Assembly: GCA_002473085.1 (NCBI GenBank) | Contig: DKTP01000130.1 | Location: 1 to 21,886 of the forward strand | Reading direction: 5' to 3' | From: Anaerolineales bacterium UBA7227 | GTDB taxonomy: Bacteria > Chloroflexota > Anaerolineae > Anaerolineales > Villigracilaceae | DNA length: 21,886 nucleotides | In this document: positions 1 through 5,351 of the stretch, piece by piece | How positions within the stretch are numbered: the stretch's first letter is position 1 | How the letters are laid out: each line of letters begins with the position of its first letter | Notes under the pieces: model-generated | Told to the model about the DNA's origin: nothing | What the model saw: the letters and a program-made list of their open reading frames with translations, nothing else | Databases searched by the model: none | Translations under genes and position numbers: made by a program

Positions 1-403
1 TCCCGAAAACTACGCCGCCATCCGCGTGGGCTACTGCCTGGATCAACTCTTCCGTCTTTGCGGTTTTGAGAACGTATCCGTTTGCGCCCGCCTGCAAGAC
101 CGCCATCACATACGGTTCATCGTCATAGGCGGTGAGGATCAGCACGCCGACTTCAGGCAAATGCGAGCGCACCCAGCGCGTGACTTCGATCCCGCTGGCC
201 TTCGGCATTTGGATGTCCAGCACAGCCACGTCGGGTTTGTGCTGTTGGATGAGCGACTGCGCCTCCTCCCCGTCCCCCGCTTCGGCGATGACTTGAATAT
301 CCTGCGCGCTTTCGAGCAGTTGACGAATCCCCGCGCGGACGATGTGGTGGTCATCCGCCAGAAGGACGCGGATTTTGGCTTTTGATTGTTTCGAGGACGG
401 CAT
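1..403 (-). CDS. NarL/FixJ-type response regulator, receiver domain (3' end outside window)
   Basis: Only the first 134 codons are present; the gene runs off the left edge. It begins MPSSKQSKAKIRVLLADDHH. The acidic pair is Asp17/Asp18, the phosphoacceptor is Asp63 in VLDIQMP, and the switch residues are Thr91 (LILTAYDDEP) and Lys113 (GYVLKT). The form LLADDHHIVRAGI and the YVLKTAKTEEL end are typical of NarL/FixJ regulators, which carry a C-terminal LuxR-type helix-turn-helix; that part is not visible. The start lies 53 bp inside the upstream DUF2085 gene in another frame. A later start would delete the first beta strand, so the overlap looks real. A TAAAAT hexamer (409-414, minus strand) lies 5 bp before the ATG, so an internal promoter and leaderless message are possible. 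No histidine kinase is visible in the window. Confidence 0.93.
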   Translation of the reverse strand, partial: MPSSKQSKAKIRVLLADDHHIVRAGIRQLLESAQDIQVIAEAGDGEEAQSLIQQHKPDVAVLDIQMPKASGIEVTRWVRSHLPEVGVLILTAYDDEPYVMAVLQAGANGYVLKTAKTEELIQAVAHADGGVVFG

Positions 404-1088
404 ATCTTATTTTATCCAATTGCTGATTATAGGCCTGTGTCTGGAAAATATAGGGGAAGGCCAGCCAGACGATGGCGAGTCCAGCCAAAAGTCCAGTGAC
501 GAAGCGTATGAGGGAGTTGAACGATCCGAGCGCGTCGCCCGCGTAGAAAGTCGCGGGGAAGGAATTACTCGTCAAGATGGCGAGCCATTCATTTGTATCA
601 CGGAATCCATTTCCGATGCCAGCGAAATCGCTGACCGCATGTGAGCCGCCGTCCAGCGCGATGGGAAGCAGGAGCAGGATAAATCCCCACCAGGGCAACG
701 GCTTGACCTTGCGGCGGAACGGCCACCATATCACCGCGAACAACCATACGCTGGTGTAGAACGAGATCATGCGATCCGACCAGGCGATCTTCCAGCCCAT
801 CACACCGTTGCCGATGAACTGACGGAGAATCATCGGGTTGATCGTATCCTGCCACGCGGCCTGGATTTCGTTCAGGGAATACATCGTCTTTTCACCGAAG
901 AGGAAGAACGAGCGCTCGGGCAGTTGATGGCAGAAAAACGAGTAAATGAAATAGACCGCCTTCCCCGCGCCTGTCCAACCGAGGTGCATGAAGATGGGCG
1001 CGAGGTAAGGCGTGAAGACCCACAGGCCGTACACAATCAGGAAGGTCTCGAACCAATGGCGGGAGATGATGTTCACAACGCGGCTCAT
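351..1088 (-). CDS. DUF2085 family polytopic membrane protein
   Basis: 245 residues. The sequence begins with a hydrophobic segment (FLIVYGLWVFTPYLAPIFMHLG), followed by the family hallmark CHQLPERSFFLFGEK at about residues 53-67. Further membrane spans are at about 112-125, 132-148 and 195-215. This matches DUF2085 membrane proteins, whose biochemical role is unknown. The C-terminal 17 codons overlap the start of the response regulator gene in a different frame. It follows the 77-residue membrane protein gene by 2 bp, so the two are almost certainly cotranscribed within the leftward multicopper-oxidase operon. Confidence 0.88.
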   Translation of the reverse strand: MSRVVNIISRHWFETFLIVYGLWVFTPYLAPIFMHLGWTGAGKAVYFIYSFFCHQLPERSFFLFGEKTMYSLNEIQAAWQDTINPMILRQFIGNGVMGWKIAWSDRMISFYTSVWLFAVIWWPFRRKVKPLPWWGFILLLLPIALDGGSHAVSDFAGIGNGFRDTNEWLAILTSNSFPATFYAGDALGSFNSLIRFVTGLLAGLAIVWLAFPYIFQTQAYNQQLDKIRYAVLETIKSQNPRPSGG

Positions 1089-1090
1089 AA

Positions 1091-1324
1091 TCAGATCACA
1101 TCCCCGCGCCAGCGAAACCAGACCCAGCCCAGACCTACGCCGATGACTCCTCCGATAATGCCTGAAAGCCAGTGGATCGGATGAGGCTTGATTTCAAAGA
1201 CCATCTCACCGATCACCAAATAGCCGACCATTCCCAAGCCGATGGCCCACATATAAACGACCAGCGGCCATTCTTTTTCATCCTTTTTGGTTTTGTTCTT
1301 TTGCTTTGAAAGTCTGGGCGACAT
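1091..1324 (-). CDS. Small two-span membrane protein, unknown function
   Basis: 77 residues. The start is set by a good Shine-Dalgarno (AGGAG, 5 nt before ATG at 1324); longer in-frame starts upstream would run into the DUF3105 gene. A Lys/Arg-rich N-terminus (MSPRLSKQKNKTKKDEKEWP) precedes two hydrophobic helices at about residues 21-42 and 50-70, joined by a short loop with Glu, His and Pro (EIKPHPIH). No family recognised. The 28-bp gap to the upstream gene and 2-bp gap to the downstream gene place it in the same operon. It may be an accessory subunit of its membrane-protein neighbour, but this is only inferred from position. Confidence 0.8.
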   Translation of the reverse strand: MSPRLSKQKNKTKKDEKEWPLVVYMWAIGLGMVGYLVIGEMVFEIKPHPIHWLSGIIGGVIGVGLGWVWFRWRGDVI

Positions 1325-1352
1325 TTTTCTCCTGGAACTCATCCGAAAGAAC

Positions 1353-1934
1353 TTACGGCGCGTTGGGTTCAGGTGCTTTATTGAGATTGGCGCGGTAGAA
1401 GGCCTTGGCTTGTTCGGCATTAAAGGTGTCGAATTTTTGCAGGCGGCCCCAGGATGTCATCGCCAGCGGCACATCCAGCGAAGGCCAGGGATAGGCGATC
1501 ATTTTCACGCCGCCGAGTTCATCCATCACAGCGCGAATTTGCGATTTCATTTCCGAACACCCCGCTTCATCGAGCAGGTCGCAGTTGTACCAGAAGATCA
1601 CATAGCCGTGCTCCAGGTTGTGGATGAGATAGCCCGCGGGGAATTTGTAATTGTTCGTATCAAAGAACCCTGCCTCGGCTTCCTCTGGGTAATGCGGACC
1701 CGAAGTCGGCGGATCGGAATTGTATTCGCCAGGGTCGCTGTCCACATCGATATGTTGACTGCTTCCCGCCATGATGGGAATGGATTCTCCCGCGGCAGGT
1801 CGAACACCTTGCCAGACGATCACCCCGATGACTGCCAGGACGGCAAGGCCGATCCCGCCCCAGGTGAGATTGGAGCGGAGTTTCTGTTTGCGCTGGCGAT
1901 CATGAACTTGTTGACGTTTCGATTTTGGATTCAT
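1353..1934 (-). CDS. DUF3105 family membrane-anchored extracellular protein
   Basis: 193 residues. A basic N-terminus (KSKRQQVHDRQRKQKLRSN) is followed by one membrane span at about 24-42 (WGGIGLAVLAVIGVIVWQGV) and an extracellular domain. The domain shows the DUF3105 signatures PPTSGPHYPEEAEAGFF and HNLEHGYVIFWYNC, rich in His and Tyr, plus two cysteines in CDLLDEAGC that could form a disulfide. The family has no proven function; conserved histidines make metal or ligand binding plausible. The start at 1934 has AGGA 6 nt upstream. It follows the YtkA-like lipoprotein gene by 66 bp, with a hairpin in that gap. Confidence 0.88.
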   Translation of the reverse strand: MNPKSKRQQVHDRQRKQKLRSNLTWGGIGLAVLAVIGVIVWQGVRPAAGESIPIMAGSSQHIDVDSDPGEYNSDPPTSGPHYPEEAEAGFFDTNNYKFPAGYLIHNLEHGYVIFWYNCDLLDEAGCSEMKSQIRAVMDELGGVKMIAYPWPSLDVPLAMTSWGRLQKFDTFNAEQAKAFYRANLNKAPEPNAP

Positions 1935-1955
1935 GCTTCATCCTAATTGCATTCG

Positions 1956-1991
1956 AGAACAGGCGTCAACAATAGTCTCGACGCCTGTTCT
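1956..1991. repeat. 12-bp perfect inverted repeat between operon genes
   Basis: AGAACAGGCGTC (1956-1967) and GACGCCTGTTCT (1980-1991) pair perfectly around a 12-nt loop. It lies between the stop of the YtkA-like gene (2001) and the start of the DUF3105 gene (1934). No T-run follows on the minus strand, so it is not a classical intrinsic terminator. It may instead be an attenuator or an RNA-stability hairpin that sets expression differences inside the operon. Confidence 0.7.
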
Positions 1992-2000
1992 TCCGATTCT

Positions 2001-2399
2001 CTACTGAACAGGGAACTCGATCACTTCCTTGTAATCCAGCCCGTCCTTGCGAACGTAGACCGTCAACTTCCAGTCGCCAGGATCGCTAAAGTTGGCCTTG
2101 ATGGAATATGTCCCGCCGCCCTGCTCGGTGGCGAGTCCGCTCATGCCCATGCCCGCCATCGCGGGGTGATCGGCAGAAACGTCCACTTTGGCGCCCTCGA
2201 TGGGGTTGCCGTTCGCGTCGGTAATGGTAAACACCAATTCCACGTCGCCTGTCACAGCAGGGCTGGGATTCGTAGTGACGACAATGTTCACGGCCTTGGC
2301 TGAACTCGCTTCGGTGGGCGCGGCCGCGCCTCCACAAGCCGCCAATAGAACGGACAATAGAACCAACACACTCGCTAAAATTGGCTTACGCATTTTCAT
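2001..2399 (-). CDS. YtkA/FixH-like domain lipoprotein
   Basis: 132 residues. Signal peptide with lipobox LLAAC (Cys22) and then an Ala/Ser linker, so it should be a surface-anchored lipoprotein. The remainder is a single beta-sandwich of YtkA/FixH type: VNIVVTTNPSPAVTGDVELV, then DANGNPIEGAKV, then GGGTYSIKANFSDPGDWKL and a closing strand ending in EVIEFPVQ. A His/Met cluster (ADHPAMAGMGMSG, around residues 83-95) resembles copper-binding sites of this fold. AAAGGAG precedes two possible ATGs (2399 and 2393); 2393 has the better spacing and the difference is only two residues. It lies downstream of the multicopper oxidase, separated by a 147-bp gap that contains an interspersed repeat. A role in periplasmic copper handling is inference. 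Confidence 0.85.
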   Translation of the reverse strand: MKMRKPILASVLVLLSVLLAACGGAAAPTEASSAKAVNIVVTTNPSPAVTGDVELVFTITDANGNPIEGAKVDVSADHPAMAGMGMSGLATEQGGGTYSIKANFSDPGDWKLTVYVRKDGLDYKEVIEFPVQ

Positions 2400-2454
2400 T
2401 TTCTCCTTTGAATAATTTTGTTTCGTCACACCTGCACTTGCGTGCGGTGCAAGC

Positions 2455-2534
2455 GTTGCGAGGAGGGCGATCTTCCCGACGAAGCAATCCCGCGTTGTGG
2501 AGGAGATTGCTTCGGGCGAGTACGCCCTCGCAAT
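2455..2534. repeat. REP-like imperfect palindromic interspersed repeat
   Basis: The 147-bp gap between the multicopper oxidase and the YtkA-like gene is largely one imperfect palindrome. Its ends are GTTGCGAGGAGGGCG (2455-2469) and CGCCCTCGCAAT (2523-2534). An inner pair is GAAGCAATC (2481-2489) against GATTGCTTC (2505-2513). A related string, CCTCCTCGCAATGACG, occurs at the 5' end of the second membrane-fusion gene near 13906-13921, so this is a dispersed element rather than a gene-specific terminator. Confidence 0.7.
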
Positions 2535-2545
2535 GATGGTTGCGA

Positions 2546-3640
2546 CTACTCCACCACATTGATCACCATCATCAAGCCGCCAGGCTCGACGTTGTCGTTG
2601 GTGGTGTGGTGCAGGATGTGACAGTGCAACATCCATTGGCCTGTTTCTGTGGCGACAAACTCGATGTCATAGCGTTCGCCAGGCGCGACGCTGATCGTAT
2701 CCTTGGTCAATTGCGAAACCTCGGGGACGGGATGTCCATCGGTCGCGACAATCTTGAACGGGAATCCGTGCAGGTGCATGGGATGGATGAGTTGCCCAAT
2801 GGCAATAAAGCGCAATCGCACACGCTCGCCCTTTTTCACGGTGATGGTTTCCGTGGCAGGAAAGGACTTGCCGTTGATCGTGAAATAGTTCGGCTCCATC
2901 CCGCCCATCGGCATGGCGGCGTAGGTCTGCCCATCCGTCATGCGCGATTCGGAGATCATCAGAATCTTGTCCACCGCGGGCGGGTTGGCTTCGGGTTCCT
3001 GCGGGTCAATGATGAACGGCGCATACAAACCCGCGCCTACCTGCACGTCGCCTTCGTAATGCGAGTGGTACATGAACGTCCCCGCGGGCTTGGCGGTGAA
3101 TTCATACGTGAATGTCTCGCCAGGTTGAATCGGTTCCTGTGTAACGCCAGGCACGCCGTCCATCGCGTTGGGGACTTCGACTCCGTGCCAGTGGATGGTG
3201 GTCGGGACGGGCAGTTCGTTCTTCACGATGACCCGCACCTGGTCGCCCTCGGTGACGCGGATCATCGGTCCAGGCACAGTACCGTTATATGTGAACGCCG
3301 TGACGGTCACGCCGTCCAGGATCGGCCATTGCACAGCCTTGGTCGTCAACTCAAAAACTTTGACGCCATCCTCTTCGCGAAATTCGAGCGGCTGTCCGCC
3401 CTCGGTCTCGGTGGCAGGCTGGACGTTCGGCGCGCTGATCGGCTCCATCATGTGCGCGGCGTTGGGGTTATCGGACATCATACTGCCTGGCGTGGAGGTC
3501 ATCATGTCGCCGCCGATTGGCATGTTGCCGTTGTTGCTGTTCGGCATTCCGCTGACGGGAGTCGCGCCCGCACTCGGCGCGCACGCCGATAATATCAAAA
3601 CCAGGCCGACCACTAAAAATACAAGGTTCTTCCTCATCAT
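2546..3640 (-). CDS. Two-domain multicopper oxidase, lipoprotein
   Basis: 364 residues. Lipobox LILSAC (Cys20) implies membrane anchoring outside the cell. A Met-rich stretch follows, with eight Met and one His between residues 32 and 65, a likely copper-recruiting segment. Two cupredoxin domains carry all four copper-binding boxes: HWHG (150-153), HSH (192-194), HPMHLHG (286-292) and HCHILHH (339-345). Cys340 would be the type 1 copper thiolate. The usual axial Met five residues after the last box-4 His is Asn350 here; Met357/358 lie further on. The family oxidises substrates such as cuprous ion, phenols or other reductants using oxygen; the substrate is not predictable. AGAGG lies 5 nt before the ATG. 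It is the first gene of the leftward operon. A TATAGT -10 and a TAGGC-type palindrome lie upstream. Confidence 0.93.
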   Translation of the reverse strand: MMRKNLVFLVVGLVLILSACAPSAGATPVSGMPNSNNGNMPIGGDMMTSTPGSMMSDNPNAAHMMEPISAPNVQPATETEGGQPLEFREEDGVKVFELTTKAVQWPILDGVTVTAFTYNGTVPGPMIRVTEGDQVRVIVKNELPVPTTIHWHGVEVPNAMDGVPGVTQEPIQPGETFTYEFTAKPAGTFMYHSHYEGDVQVGAGLYAPFIIDPQEPEANPPAVDKILMISESRMTDGQTYAAMPMGGMEPNYFTINGKSFPATETITVKKGERVRLRFIAIGQLIHPMHLHGFPFKIVATDGHPVPEVSQLTKDTISVAPGERYDIEFVATETGQWMLHCHILHHTTNDNVEPGGLMMVINVVE

Positions 3641-3670
3641 TGTTTCCTCTCAAAAGTTGGATAGCCGCTG

Positions 3671-3676
3671 ACTATA
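3671..3676 (-). promoter_or_regulatory. -10 hexamer (TATAGT) for the multicopper oxidase operon
   Basis: Read on the minus strand the hexamer is TATAGT, about 30 bp before the ATG at 3640. The -35 position (3694-3699, TGGCTG) is poor, as expected of an activator-dependent promoter. The upstream edge of the hexamer is exactly 54.5 bp from the centre of the palindrome at 3723-3738, the same spacing seen at two other promoters in this island. Confidence 0.6.
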
Positions 3677-3721
3677 AGGAATTCTCCCCATCCCAGCCAG
3701 CGCGATTTGATGCGGGTGACG

Positions 3722-3739
3722 ATAGGCCATTTAGCCTAT
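3722..3739. promoter_or_regulatory. Palindromic operator copy 1 (TAGGC-N6-GCCTA)
   Basis: ATAGGC-CATTTA-GCCTAT forms a perfect 6+6+6 palindrome. It overlaps the stop codon of the upstream Cys-rich gene (TAG at 3736-3738 on the minus strand) and lies 82 bp before the multicopper oxidase start. The same motif occurs at 4191-4206 and 4789-4806. The 5-6-5 layout matches the half-site spacing used by CRP/FNR-family regulators (TGTGA-N6-TCACA), and a 16-bp palindrome would also fit a NarL-type dimer. The identity of the binder is inference. Confidence 0.7.
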
Positions 3740-4119
3740 GCGTCTTGTGGAATGGAAACAGGCGCATTCAGCGCCTGTCGAATCCCAGCGATTAATTTTG
3801 GATCCGCTCGTTGAAGCGGGCTATCCGCGATGGACAGCCAGGTTTGCCCGTCGTTGCCGTGCAGGAAGAGGGTGGCAGGGCTTGTGTTGAGCGGCGTCGA
3901 AACATCGTCAGCCTTTCCGTACACGAGCAGGATCACCATCTGGCAGTCGCAATCCTCCGTCCCGTGATTCGGGCAGGGACAATCGTGCAGTCCCGCCCGC
4001 GCGGTGTGCAGGTCGAACGTCCGCACCGAACGCAGGCCTGCCTGTGACAATTGCGTCTGCGTCCATTGCAGGGCCTTGCCGCAGGATTGATTAACAGATA
4101 AGAACGGGGAAATATTCAT
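3736..4119 (-). CDS. Cys-rich soluble protein of unknown function
   Basis: 127 residues with no signal peptide or membrane span. The striking feature is CPCPNHGTEDCDCQM at residues 47-61, giving Cys47, Cys49, His52, Cys57 and Cys59. This looks like a metal or Fe-S/zinc site. It sits in a small alpha/beta domain (VRTFDLHTARAGLHD before it, MVILLVYGK after it), and an HGNDGQTWLSI segment follows near 87-97. No named family recognised. It is a single-gene unit with its own palindrome (4191-4206) and -10 (4139-4144). Its stop codon lies inside the operator of the next operon. Intracellular metal or redox sensing or metal trafficking is possible from the ligands and context, but unproven. Confidence 0.82.
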   Translation of the reverse strand: MNISPFLSVNQSCGKALQWTQTQLSQAGLRSVRTFDLHTARAGLHDCPCPNHGTEDCDCQMVILLVYGKADDVSTPLNTSPATLFLHGNDGQTWLSIADSPLQRADPKLIAGIRQALNAPVSIPQDA

Positions 4120-4120
4120 A

Positions 4121-4163
4121 TGCGCCTCGGATGGTTCTATTGTATGGAATCATCCGAGGCGCA
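4121..4163. repeat. Long inverted repeat centred on a -10 hexamer
   Basis: TGCGCCTCGGATG (4121-4133) and CATCCGAGGCGCA (4151-4163) are perfect 13-bp arms. Pairing continues inward to 17 bp with one G.T position (arms 4121-4137 and 4147-4163), leaving a 9-nt centre. On the minus strand this centre spans TACAAT (4139-4144), the probable -10 of the Cys-rich gene, whose ATG is at 4119. The right-hand arm also supplies GAGGCG, the likely Shine-Dalgarno. The element could be a DNA operator or, if transcription starts further upstream, an RNA hairpin hiding the ribosome site. Confidence 0.75.
4139..4144 (-). promoter_or_regulatory. -10 hexamer (TACAAT) for the Cys-rich gene
   Basis: The minus-strand hexamer TACAAT lies in the centre of the 4121-4163 inverted repeat. 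Its upstream edge is 54.5 bp from the centre of the palindrome at 4191-4206. No good -35 hexamer is visible at 4162-4167 (TCTGTG). Confidence 0.55.
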
Positions 4164-4190
4164 CAGAGAGCCGCGTAGCGTATTTGCAGG

Positions 4191-4206
4191 TAGGCAGAAT
4201 TGCCTA
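4191..4206. promoter_or_regulatory. Palindromic operator copy 2 (TAGGCA-N4-TGCCTA)
   Basis: TAGGCA-GAAT-TGCCTA, a perfect 6+4+6 palindrome, 72 bp before the ATG of the Cys-rich gene and in the 132-bp gap after the YHS gene. It shares TAGGC-N6-GCCTA with the copies at 3723-3738 and 4790-4805. Confidence 0.72.
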
Positions 4207-4251
4207 TGGAGGAGGAGAACCCAGCCCAACGTCAGGCAGGAAGCGAAATGG

Positions 4252-4437
4252 TTATCCGCCCTCCGCCTGGATGTATTTTGTTGGCTCGCGTTCAAACAAC
4301 CGCTTGCAAAGTTCAGAGCAAAAATAATAGGTTCGATCTTGATACACGGTTTTCGCGGGTGGATTCTGCGGATTCACTTTCATCTCGCATACAGGATCCG
4401 CTTCAAAGGATTGATTGACTGGGTGAAATATCTGCAT
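4252..4437 (-). CDS. YHS-domain protein
   Basis: 61 residues, essentially one YHS domain: ADPVCEMKVNPQNPPAKTVY, then the Tyr-Tyr-Phe-Cys box (DRTYYFCSELCKRLFEREPTKY). Cys at DPVC, FCSELC and the surrounding acidic/aromatic pattern are the usual metal-binding features of this domain, found in copper-transport ATPases and small chaperone-like proteins. The start at 4437 is fixed by GGAGG 9 nt upstream; longer in-frame starts overlap the zinc-ribbon gene. It follows that gene by 19 bp, so the two form one leftward transcript. A cytoplasmic copper or heavy-metal chaperone role is the usual reading, here inferred from family and neighbours. Confidence 0.9.
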   Translation of the reverse strand: MQIFHPVNQSFEADPVCEMKVNPQNPPAKTVYQDRTYYFCSELCKRLFEREPTKYIQAEGG

Positions 4438-4456
4438 TGAATTTTTCCTCCGAGGA

Positions 4457-4717
4457 TCATCGCTTTCCCGCGGGCGCGCCGCAGGAGGGACAAAAACTTG
4501 CATTCGTAGTCACTTGACTGCCGCAATACGCGCAGGCATGGGACTTCAAAACAGTCCCACATTGCGGGCACCAATCGAACGAAGACAAAACCTGCGTCTT
4601 GCAATTCGGACAAGCCGATTGCGAAACCGCGACAGGCGCGGGGATCACCGATCCATTTGCCAACACACCTGCCGATACCAGCGGGAACAATAGATTGCCA
4701 ACATGCCTACCGCACAT
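4457..4717 (-). CDS. Double zinc-ribbon protein
   Basis: 86 residues. The N-terminal 30 residues are mildly hydrophobic (HVGNLLFPLVSAGVLANGS). Two zinc ribbons follow: CPNCKTQ...CPQCG and CAYCGSQ...CPSCG, eight cysteines in four CxxC knuckles. The start at 4717 is chosen because AAAAGGAG lies 5-6 nt before it; longer starts lack a ribosome site. Double zinc ribbons of this kind mediate protein or nucleic-acid contacts and are not diagnostic of function. It is the first gene of the zinc-ribbon/YHS pair and is divergent from the 4878 operon, sharing the 4789-4806 palindrome placed 72 bp from each start codon. Confidence 0.85.
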   Translation of the reverse strand: MCGRHVGNLLFPLVSAGVLANGSVIPAPVAVSQSACPNCKTQVLSSFDWCPQCGTVLKSHACAYCGSQVTTNASFCPSCGAPAGKR

Positions 4718-4788
4718 GAGAACTCCTTTTCGATTGTCCATCCTAACCGATGAATGTAAAGAAGCCATGAAGATTCCACAACAAAGGC

Positions 4789-4806
4789 ATAGGCAGTTTT
4801 GCCTAT
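4789..4806. promoter_or_regulatory. Palindromic operator copy 3 in the divergent promoter region
   Basis: ATAGGCA-GTTT-TGCCTAT is a perfect 7+4+7 palindrome. It lies between divergent start codons and is almost equidistant from them: about 72 bp from the zinc-ribbon ATG (4717) and about 72 bp from the GTG at 4878. One bound dimer could serve both directions. It is the best-conserved of the three copies. Confidence 0.75.
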
Positions 4807-4851
4807 TTTAATTTCCGCCACATGGCGCAAGACGCCCGCATTTGCAAAGGC

Positions 4852-4857
4852 TATGAT
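4852..4857 (+). promoter_or_regulatory. -10 hexamer (TATGAT) for the rightward envelope operon
   Basis: TATGAT lies 54.5 bp from the centre of the 4790-4805 palindrome, the same distance as at the two leftward promoters. It predicts a transcript start near 4864, immediately before the AAAAGGAG ribosome site (4863-4870). On the other strand the nearest candidate for the zinc-ribbon gene is TAGGAT (4740-4745), at 52.5 bp. Confidence 0.6.
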
Positions 4858-4877
4858 GACCCAAAAGGAGATTAACG

Positions 4878-5351
4878 GTGAAACGATTTCTCATTCCCCT
4901 CGCGGCCTTCCTGCTCGGCTCCACCTTCATCGCTTCATTCTATATTGGCATTCTCACCTGGGCGCAGGGCTGGGATTACGCCTCCTCGCAATTCATCCGC
5001 GACCGCTGGTACGTCATCCCGATCATTCTCGGCTTTGGCGTGCAAGCGGCACTCTATTTCATTCTTCGCTTTCGATTATTCATCCCCGTCACATCCACTG
5101 GACACACGGGCGCGTTAATGGGCACAAGCGGCGGCACATCCGCGACCGCGATGGTTGCCTGTTGCATTCACCACGTTACCGACGTTCTGCCCATCCTCGG
5201 CCTGAGCGCCGCGGCCAGTTTCCTCACGCGCTACCAGCGTCCCTTCATGCTCGTCGGCCTGGGCATGAATCTGATCGGCATTGCTATTATGCTCTTCGTT
5301 CTTTATCGCGAACGACAAAAACTTCAACCCGCTCTTGTGGAGACAAAATGA
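4878..5351 (+). CDS. Four-span membrane protein with CC-x-HH motif
   Basis: 157 residues, GTG start with AAAAGGAG 7 nt upstream. Predicted spans are at about 5-27, 45-65, 88-117 and 122-144. A Gly/Thr/Ser-rich loop (HTGALMGTSGGTSATAM) leads into MVACCIHHVTDVLP, giving Cys95, Cys96, His98 and His99 at the start of the third span. Paired Cys in a membrane helix is reminiscent of MerT/MerC-type metal transporters, but I do not recognise the family. It is the first gene of the rightward operon and overlaps the following lipoprotein gene by 4 bp (ATGA). Metal import/export or metal delivery is a hypothesis from the ligands and neighbours. Confidence 0.85.
   Translation: MKRFLIPLAAFLLGSTFIASFYIGILTWAQGWDYASSQFIRDRWYVIPIILGFGVQAALYFILRFRLFIPVTSTGHTGALMGTSGGTSATAMVACCIHHVTDVLPILGLSAAASFLTRYQRPFMLVGLGMNLIGIAIMLFVLYRERQKLQPALVETK

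Noticed and set aside
2540..3592. A 350-codon open frame on the plus strand
   Set aside because: Antisense to the multicopper oxidase; the translation is a His/Arg/Asp-rich mirror without domains.
4120..4440. A 106-codon plus-strand frame over the Cys-rich gene's promoter and the YHS gene
   Set aside because: Antisense to the YHS gene, whose domain is clear, and spanning the promoter palindromes; no protein features.
4799..5347. An extended N-terminus for the lipoprotein at 5348
   Set aside because: It would overlap the four-span membrane protein in another frame; the ATG at 5348 has a ribosome site, a signal peptide and a lipobox.
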